From Thiomicrorhabdus sp963677355 (lineage in GTDB: Bacteria > Pseudomonadota > Gammaproteobacteria > Thiomicrospirales > Thiomicrospiraceae): 64,000 bases of DNA. A model generated the notes under the pieces. The model was not told the DNA's origin. It saw only the letters and a program-made list of their open reading frames with translations, and searched no databases. Positions 58,746-64,000 of the stretch are shown here, one piece after another. How positions within the stretch are numbered: position 1 is the stretch's first letter; every line of letters starts with the position of its first letter. Position numbers and translations under genes: made by a program. The stretch covers positions 372,001 to 436,000 of the forward strand of contig CAXXXQ010000002.1 in assembly GCA_963677355.2 (NCBI GenBank). The letters are read 5' to 3'.

Positions 58746-58945
58746 TGAATCCAATTTGGCATTGCTAAATGGATATCTTTTTAAATCTTAAATAATCCTT
58801 TCAATCGGTTTTTATCCAAGAAACCTATTCAGCATAAATTCTGTTAATCAGGCCAGTAAATTACCCTGCTATATCTTATTTATATTGTGTGGTTTAATTT
58901 TGAACCGAATCAATTAATTTTAAGTATTCAGGTGGGATTCCTAAT

Positions 58946-60385
58946 ATGCAGGTACAGATTTGTCGGAAGTGTGGTAATAGAAATACAGTTGTTTCAGGGC
59001 CTTTGAAATCGTGTAATTATTGTGGCTCGACAGATTTGGAACCGGTTACTGATTTGGGCAATCCATCAGGTGCGGTAGCCGTTGAAGAAGACGGTAAAGG
59101 GGCTTTGCTGAAATGGGGATTGGTCTTTTTAGGTGTTGGTGTGGCTGGTGGTGCGGCTTATTGGGCAACGACTCAATTTGGTGGTGCGCCGAGTAACCAA
59201 ACAACCCATTCGATTCCGATTGCTCAGAACCAGCCGGCGACGCAGATTGCCACACTCGATCAAGATGTAGTCAAGCATGATCAAGATGTAGTCAAGCATG
59301 ATCAAGGTAAGGCGACTCAGCCTCAAGAAGAGGAAATTCAGATTACGCCTAAGGATTCTTCCATAGATTCTTCCGCGGATTCTTCTGGAAGTTCTTCTGA
59401 AATTTCTCAAGAGAGTTCCCCAAAAGCTTCTCTAGAGCCTGAGTTCGAGAATCCGGTTCAATTGGCGACTACAACAACGGCTGCAAGTTCTGAAAAGAAA
59501 GATAAAACCCTTGCCCAGCCAATTGTAGTCGATCCGCCGGCCAAGGATATGGAGGTGAATGAGTCGACGAAAAGTAAAGCGGAAGACGTAAAAAATACTG
59601 CGGTTTCCCAATCGTTGGAGCCTGTCAAAAAAGCACCTGAAATTGAAGAAATTCCGGTTAAAGCCTCGGTTAAAGTGGCTGAAGCTGTGCCGGCCCCAAA
59701 AGAGGCGCAGTCAAAACCAAAAGAAAACGTTATTAAAAAGCCTCGGGTTGAGTCCAGCAAAACCATTGCAAAAGTGACGACGAAAACCGAGTCGGTGAGA
59801 TCAGTCAAAAAAGAGGCGCGACAAGAAGAAGTGCAAGCGGTCGAAGAACCGCCTCTTACTCCACAACAAATTGCCGCTAATCGTTTGAAGCAACGTAGTC
59901 CGGACAAGATTCGCGGTGTGGTGATCGACAGACAAACCGGCTTAATGTGGATGACCTGTAGTGTGGGGCAAAACTGGACAGGAAAGGGTTGTTCAGGTGA
60001 AGCCGAAGAGTTTCTTTGGTCGGAAGCATTGGATGTTGCCAAAGACACCCGTTATGCAAACTATGGAGATTGGCGTTTACCGACACGTGACGAGTTACAT
60101 AGCATCGTTCATTGCCCTAATGGACGCTTGGATTACCAGTTGACCAGCAAAGGGGATATGAAGGTGATTGACGGGGTTCAGCAGAACGGAAAATGTTTAA
60201 ATCGTTTTAGCAATCCAACTATCGATAAAGCCGTATTCCCGAATACTTCGGGCGGTTTATATTGGTCTTACTCCCACGATGCTCACAATAATTACAGTGC
60301 ATGGGGCGTGTTTTTCAACAAAGGCTATCATTATAACTACAATACCGGAAACTTAGGTTTGGTGAGATTGGTCAGAAGTATGTAG
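58946..60385 (+). CDS. Membrane-anchored zinc-ribbon protein with C-terminal DUF1566 domain
   Basis: 479 residues. An N-terminal zinc ribbon has two C-x2-C pairs (ICRKCGNRN; SCNYCGSTD). One transmembrane helix follows (LLKWGLVFLGVGVAGGAAYWATT, ~50-72). A long low-complexity linker (~80-310) is rich in Ser, Glu, Lys and Pro, with a tandem DQDVVKH repeat and a DSS-rich stretch. A DUF1566/Lcl-type C-type-lectin-like domain closes it (RGVVIDRQTGLMWMTCSVG; YGDWRLPTRDELHSIV; GGLYWSYSHDAHNNYSAWGVFFNKGY; LVRLVRSM). The topology suggests a cytoplasmic ribbon and periplasmic DUF1566. Role unknown. Confidence 0.85.
   Translation: MQVQICRKCGNRNTVVSGPLKSCNYCGSTDLEPVTDLGNPSGAVAVEEDGKGALLKWGLVFLGVGVAGGAAYWATTQFGGAPSNQTTHSIPIAQNQPATQIATLDQDVVKHDQDVVKHDQGKATQPQEEEIQITPKDSSIDSSADSSGSSSEISQESSPKASLEPEFENPVQLATTTTAASSEKKDKTLAQPIVVDPPAKDMEVNESTKSKAEDVKNTAVSQSLEPVKKAPEIEEIPVKASVKVAEAVPAPKEAQSKPKENVIKKPRVESSKTIAKVTTKTESVRSVKKEARQEEVQAVEEPPLTPQQIAANRLKQRSPDKIRGVVIDRQTGLMWMTCSVGQNWTGKGCSGEAEEFLWSEALDVAKDTRYANYGDWRLPTRDELHSIVHCPNGRLDYQLTSKGDMKVIDGVQQNGKCLNRFSNPTIDKAVFPNTSGGLYWSYSHDAHNNYSAWGVFFNKGYHYNYNTGNLGLVRLVRSM
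59258..59306 (+). repeat. 21-bp tandem repeat inside the DUF1566 gene
   Basis: Two identical 21-bp units (59258-59278, 59279-59299) encoding DQDVVKH, then a third partial unit of 7 bp. In frame, so copy-number change would alter linker length without breaking the gene. Confidence 0.9.
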
Positions 60386-60472
60386 CGGTTGATAGGGTAA
60401 TAATGATTACGTTTATGCAAAACAGAGAATAGGGTAACAAGATAGCTCATTCATATATTCATATAGCCATAA

Positions 60473-60502
60473 AAAAAGCCGCAACAGAGTGCGGCTTTTT
60501 TA
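60473..60502. terminator. Bidirectional terminator
   Basis: AAAAAGCCGC-AACAGAGT-GCGGCTTTTT between the convergent DUF1566 gene and glnB, with A and T runs on the two sides. Confidence 0.9.
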
Positions 60503-60519
60503 ATTCAGGCGAGAGGGAA

Positions 60520-60858
60520 TTAAAGTGCCTCCGGACCTGTTTCACCGGTACGGATACGAATAGTCTCTTCGATGTTGGTGACAAAGATTTTACCGTCACC
60601 GATTTTACCAGTTTGAGCGGCGTTGATAATTGCTTCAACCGCTGATTCGACAATCTCTTCTTTAACGGCGATTTCCAATTTCAGCTTAGGAAGAAAATCC
60701 ACCACATATTCGGCGCCACGATACATTTCAGTGTGACCTTTTTGGCGACCATAACCTTTAACTTCTGTTACTGTCATACCGTGAATATCAATTTCGTGTA
60801 GTGCATCACGAACATCGTCCAATTTGAAAGGCTTGATTACAGCAGTAATAAGTTTCAT
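60520..60858 (-). CDS. glnB: Nitrogen regulatory protein PII
   Basis: 112-residue trimeric signal protein integrating 2-oxoglutarate, ATP/ADP and glutamine status; regulates NtrB, adenylyltransferase or AmtB. MKLITAVIKPFKLDDVRDAL opens it. The T loop GYGRQKGHTEMYRGAEY contains Tyr51, the uridylylation site, and IVESAVEAIINAAQTGKIGDGKIFV and IRTGETGPEAL complete it. No amtB is adjacent, which favours GlnB over GlnK, but the two cannot be separated with certainty. 15 bp after psd. Confidence 0.95.
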   Translation of the reverse strand: MKLITAVIKPFKLDDVRDALHEIDIHGMTVTEVKGYGRQKGHTEMYRGAEYVVDFLPKLKLEIAVKEEIVESAVEAIINAAQTGKIGDGKIFVTNIEETIRIRTGETGPEAL

Positions 60859-60873
60859 ATTTCTTCCTTAGAG

Positions 60874-61776
60874 TTAAGATGAAATTTCTTCTGAATTTTC
60901 AGAAGGGATATTATTGTCAGGATATTTTGCCAAATGTTGACCCATTTGAATAGGGGTGTTTGGATGAATCTTCCCTAATTCAGGCAGTTGGCCTTGGGTT
61001 GTCAGTAAAACCACGGTTGAGCCCATGTTGAAACGGCCGATCTCTTCGCCTTTTTTAAAGTGGATATCTTCGTCTTGATAATCCCAATGCTGAATGGTCG
61101 GCTCATATTCCGGGGTGATTTTTCCTTCCCAAACGGTTTCCATGCTACCGACAAAAATGGCACCCACCATAATTAAACAGAAAATCCCGTGCTCGTTCTC
61201 AAAACGGATGACGACACGTTCGTTACGGGCAAACAGTCCGGGAATTTGTCTGACGGTCGCCGGGTTGACGGCAAATAAGTCACCCGGTACATAGGTCATT
61301 GAAATCAGTTTGGCATCGACCGGCATGTGAATGCGGTGGTAGTCTTTCGGCGAAAGATAGATCACCGCTGCTTCACCATTGTGGAACTGCTTTGCGTAGT
61401 CAATATCACCGCCCACCAGAGCTTCAACCGTATAAGGGTGTGCTTTGGCTTGAATGATATGATTTTTTTCAATATGGGTAGATTGGCTAATCACGCCGTC
61501 AACCGGGCTGACCCAGCTGTTCGGCGTCTCGTCGATCGGACGTACTTCAGGTTTCAAGGCGCGCGTAAAGAATGCATTGAAGTGCGGATAGTTTTCGATA
61601 TTTTCATCCGCGGCTTCACTCACGTCAATCCCGTAAATTTTAGTCAACAGTTTGATGACATTATTCTTGACCCACGGGGTTTCGATCTGCATGAAACCAT
61701 GCATGGCCGTGGAGAGAAAATGTTTAGGAATCACATACTGTGGTGCGACCTTTAAAAAGTCCATAATATTTGCCAT
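60874..61776 (-). CDS. psd: Phosphatidylserine decarboxylase
   Basis: 300-residue proenzyme converting phosphatidylserine to phosphatidylethanolamine at the inner membrane. The self-cleavage site is Gly252-Ser253 in GRFNMGSTVVLL, giving beta (1-252) and alpha chains with an N-terminal pyruvoyl group. Other family blocks: HFNAFFTRALKPEVRPID, VSPVDGVISQ, LSPKDYHRIHMPVD and VGAIFVGSMETVWEG. Type I bacterial length. Convergent with nothing; divergent from argG, and glnB follows on the same strand. Confidence 0.97.
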   Translation of the reverse strand: MANIMDFLKVAPQYVIPKHFLSTAMHGFMQIETPWVKNNVIKLLTKIYGIDVSEAADENIENYPHFNAFFTRALKPEVRPIDETPNSWVSPVDGVISQSTHIEKNHIIQAKAHPYTVEALVGGDIDYAKQFHNGEAAVIYLSPKDYHRIHMPVDAKLISMTYVPGDLFAVNPATVRQIPGLFARNERVVIRFENEHGIFCLIMVGAIFVGSMETVWEGKITPEYEPTIQHWDYQDEDIHFKKGEEIGRFNMGSTVVLLTTQGQLPELGKIHPNTPIQMGQHLAKYPDNNIPSENSEEISS

Positions 61777-61828
61777 AAATTTGCCGTTTACGCCCTTAAA
61801 TTCTAATTATAAGAAAATGATTTTAATG

Positions 61829-61834
61829 TATAAT
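61829..61834 (+). promoter_or_regulatory. -10 element of the argG promoter
   Basis: Extended TG-TATAAT at 61827-61834, with a weak -35 (ATTATA, 17 nt upstream). It gives a start near 61841 and a 30-nt leader to argG. Confidence 0.55.
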
Positions 61835-61870
61835 TGCGGCCATTTATAGCATATTTCAAGGAAAACAATT

Positions 61871-63079
61871 ATGTCAGACGTAAAAAAGGTCGTTTTAGCC
61901 TATTCGGGCGGTCTTGATACATCAATTATCGCTAAATGGTTACAGGATGAATATAACTGTGAAGTGGTAACGTTTACTGCTGATATCGGTCAAGGTGAAG
62001 AGATTGAACCGGCGCGTGCTAAAGCACAGGCGATGGGTATTAAAGAGATCTACATCGAAGACCTTCGTGAAGAGTTTGCCCGCGACTTTGTTTTCCCGAT
62101 GATGCGTGCTAACGCCATCTATGAAGGGGAGTACCGTTTAGGAACGTCTATTGCTCGTCCTCTGATTTCAAAACGTTTGGTTGAGATCGCCCAGGAAACA
62201 GGAGCGGATGCAATCTCTCATGGTGCGACTGGGAAAGGAAACGATCAGGTTCGTTTTGAGCTGAATGCTTATGCATTGATGCCGGATGTTAAAGTCATTG
62301 CGCCTTGGCGTGAGTGGGACTTGATGTCTCGTGAAAAACTGATGGCATACGCGGAAGAGCACGGTATCTCTATCGAGAAGAAAAAAGGTAAGAAATCACC
62401 TTATTCGATGGATGCTAACCTGCTACACATCTCTTACGAAGGCGGTATTATCGAAGATCCTGCCAACGAGCCTGAAGAAGATATGTGGTTGTGGACGGTT
62501 TCACCTGAACAAGCGCCAGACACTCCTACTTACCTGGATATTTCTTTTGAGAAAGGGGACATTGTTGCTATCAATGGTGAAGCCATGTCTCCTGCGACTG
62601 TGATGGAATATCTGAATAAGGTCGGTGGTGAAAACGGTATCGGTCGTGACGATATCGTAGAAAACCGTTTTGTTGGGATGAAGGCTCGCGGTTGTTATGA
62701 AACGCCGGCGGGGACGATTATGCTGAAAGCGCATCGTGCCATGGAATCGTTGACGTTGGACCGTAACGCGGCGCACTTGAAAGATGAATTAATGCCGAAA
62801 TACGCAGAAATGATCTATAACGGTTTCTGGTTCTCTCCTGAGCGCGAAATGTTACAGGCGTTGATCGACAAGTCTCAAGAGTATGTTTCCGGTAATGTTC
62901 GCCTAAAACTATATAAAGGAAATGTTATCGTTGTTGGCCGTACCTCTGAAAACAGCTTGTTCGATGAAGCGATTGCGACATTCGAAGAAGATGGCGGAGC
63001 TTACGATCATAAAGATGCGGAAGGTTTCATTATGTTGAACGCTTTACGCCTGAGAACGGCGGCAAAAAAACGTTCTTAA
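61871..63079 (+). CDS. argG: Argininosuccinate synthase
   Basis: 402 residues; ATP-dependent ligation of citrulline and aspartate in arginine synthesis, cytosolic tetramer. N-type PP-loop VVLAYSGGLDTSIIAKWL, then ISHGATGKGNDQVRFE, KKGKKSPYSMDANLLHISYEGG and GVGRDDIVENRFVGMKARG-like GIGRDDIVENRFVGMKARGCYETP. Of the shorter, type I form (~400) rather than the 447-residue E. coli type. AAGGAAAA precedes the ATG. Confidence 0.98.
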   Translation: MSDVKKVVLAYSGGLDTSIIAKWLQDEYNCEVVTFTADIGQGEEIEPARAKAQAMGIKEIYIEDLREEFARDFVFPMMRANAIYEGEYRLGTSIARPLISKRLVEIAQETGADAISHGATGKGNDQVRFELNAYALMPDVKVIAPWREWDLMSREKLMAYAEEHGISIEKKKGKKSPYSMDANLLHISYEGGIIEDPANEPEEDMWLWTVSPEQAPDTPTYLDISFEKGDIVAINGEAMSPATVMEYLNKVGGENGIGRDDIVENRFVGMKARGCYETPAGTIMLKAHRAMESLTLDRNAAHLKDELMPKYAEMIYNGFWFSPEREMLQALIDKSQEYVSGNVRLKLYKGNVIVVGRTSENSLFDEAIATFEEDGGAYDHKDAEGFIMLNALRLRTAAKKRS

Positions 63080-63098
63080 TTTGATAGATCGATCCTAG

Positions 63099-63127
63099 AA
63101 ACAGCGTTGCATCAAAACGCTGTTTTT
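63099..63127 (+). terminator. Terminator after argG
   Basis: AAACAGCGTT-GCATCA-AAACGCTGTTT stem with a run of T. Confidence 0.85.
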
Positions 63128-63160
63128 ATTTGTAGACATCCGAAATTAAATCGTAATAAT

Positions 63161-63658
63161 ATGTCTGAAAAGAAATCAAAAATCCCCAGCTTCAAAGAAT
63201 TGAGGCAGCACCCGGCACTGATGTTAGGGTTTGGGTTCGGTTCCGGTTTATCTCCCAAAGCTCCCGGTACAGTTGGTACTTTCTTAGGGTTACTACTCTT
63301 TATTCCGATTATTCTATGGTCCGAGACGGCCGCCTGGATTGTATTCGTTTTAGGTCTTTTCTTTGGTAGCGCTATTTGCGGACAGTCTTCCAATTACATG
63401 AAAGTCCATGATCACGGAGGTATTGTTTGGGATGAATTTGTCGGTATTTGGCTGGTTATGCTTTTACTTCCGCAACAGAGTTGGCCGTACTGGTTAGCGG
63501 CCTTTGTCAGTTTTAGGTTATTCGATATATGGAAACCATGGCCGATTAAACAGGTTGACGAGAAAGTTTCGGGTGGCTTCGGTATTATGCTGGATGATGT
63601 ACTGGCTGCTATTTATGCAGCTCTGCTCATTCTATTCGGGCATTGGCTGTTACATTGA
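63161..63658 (+). CDS. pgpA: Phosphatidylglycerophosphatase A
   Basis: 165 residues from ATG 63161; an upstream ATG at 63107 lies inside the argG terminator and is rejected. Integral membrane enzyme dephosphorylating PGP to phosphatidylglycerol. Family blocks: LGFGFGSGLSPKAPGTVGTFLGLLL, the HDHGGIVWDEFVGIWLVMLLLP motif with conserved Asp-Glu, and FRLFDIWKPWPIKQVDEKVSGGFGIMLDDVLAA. About four transmembrane helices. Often next to thiL; here next to argG. Confidence 0.95.
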   Translation: MSEKKSKIPSFKELRQHPALMLGFGFGSGLSPKAPGTVGTFLGLLLFIPIILWSETAAWIVFVLGLFFGSAICGQSSNYMKVHDHGGIVWDEFVGIWLVMLLLPQQSWPYWLAAFVSFRLFDIWKPWPIKQVDEKVSGGFGIMLDDVLAAIYAALLILFGHWLLH

Positions 63659-63814
63659 ATCGATCGATCTACCTATTGACAGGTTTAGTATTATAGAAAC
63701 AAGTCTTACTTAGGTGGGTATTAATATAATTTCAACCCTTTACAGTATCGAAAAAACTACTTTTAGGGTATATTACGCACCAAATTTTAAAGTTATTGAT
63801 GGAGCTTAATTTAA

Positions 63815-64000
63815 ATGTTTATTCCTTGCGATGACGCAAAACGTCTAATTAAAGAAAAGAATGCTCAGCTAGTTGATGTTCGCACGCCAGAAGAATTTGC
63901 AATGAGTAAATTGCCGGGCGCGGTGAATATTCCTCTTCAGGATATTGATCGAGTAGGTGAAAGTGTTCTGGATAAAGATTTACCGGTAATCGTTTTTTGT
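63815..64000 (+). CDS. Rhodanese-like domain protein (truncated by window end)
   Basis: 62 codons from ATG 63815, preceded by GGAG, open to the last base. The N-terminal half of a rhodanese fold: LIKEKNAQLVDVRTPEEFAMSKLPGAVNIPLQDI, then DLPVIVFC. The final Cys62 is in the position of the active-site cysteine that carries a persulfide. It could be a single-domain sulfurtransferase of the GlpE/PspE type or the start of a longer protein. Upstream ~155 bp are AT-rich, with TATATT at about 63768-63773 as a possible -10. Confidence 0.88.
   Translation, partial: MFIPCDDAKRLIKEKNAQLVDVRTPEEFAMSKLPGAVNIPLQDIDRVGESVLDKDLPVIVFC

Noticed and set aside
59258..59306. Short direct repeats as a possible CRISPR-like array
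   Set aside because: The units are contiguous without spacers, in frame, and encode a repeated heptapeptide.

Overview
The window reads as ordinary chromosome of a sulfur-oxidising gammaproteobacterium, most likely from the Thiomicrospira / Hydrogenovibrio / Thiomicrorhabdus group. The basis is a stand-alone, strongly codon-biased soxB, a periplasmic DsrE-like protein, and gene orders shared with other gammaproteobacteria: zapA-6S RNA-fau next to ygfB-pepP-ubiH-ubiI, dapA-bamC, nrdR-ribDE-ribB-ribH-nusB, ruvCAB-tolQRAB-pal-cpoB-queC-tRNA-Lys, and ntrBC. Scattered sox genes are known in this group. No rRNA, CRISPR array, insertion sequence or integrase is visible.

Layout. 1-8 kb: end of a LysM protein, then fau and zapA on the minus strand around a 6S RNA, opposite ygfB-pepP-ubiH-ubiI and a potassium channel, then a LysR regulator. 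8-16 kb: PhoH/PIN and Bcp on minus, dapA-bamC and purL on plus. 16.3-18.3 kb: soxB, with a terminator-like hairpin inside its leader. 18.4-24.6 kb: poorly characterised genes (lipoprotein, DUF4386, transglutaminase-like, a polytopic membrane protein, a tautomerase, a secreted protein, a DsrE-like protein, PAS/degenerate GGDEF). 24.6-34.4 kb: ettA, glyA, the riboflavin operon with nrdR and nusB, thiL, and a gamma-carbonic-anhydrase-like protein. 34.4-49.5 kb: aroG-type DAHP synthase, DUF3579, prepilin peptidase, DUF502-aspS, nadA, ruvCAB, the complete tol-pal cluster, queC and two identical tRNA-Lys genes.

49.6-52.8 kb is the one clearly accessory stretch. A 42-codon C-terminal remnant of a membrane protein lies beside an AT-rich block. 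That block holds a translationally coupled pair (helical-repeat protein plus an ApeA-like HEPN protein with an R-x4-H motif) and a small membrane protein, followed by about 450 bp of hairpins and a long imperfect palindrome. This is the best candidate here for an undescribed, probably defence-type, system.

52.8-64 kb: upp, a nucleotide-binding oxidoreductase-like protein, a DtxR-type regulator directly abutting ntrBC, a methyltransferase-like protein, a zinc-ribbon/DUF1566 protein, glnB, psd, argG, pgpA and the start of a rhodanese.

Regulatory signals stand out more than novel enzymes. They are the soxB promoter-hairpin arrangement, an NrdR-box-like palindrome at the glyA promoter, two spaced dyads before the carbonic-anhydrase-like gene, and a nadA terminator that abuts the ruvC start codon. 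All functional statements are read from sequence and family knowledge; no database search was run.
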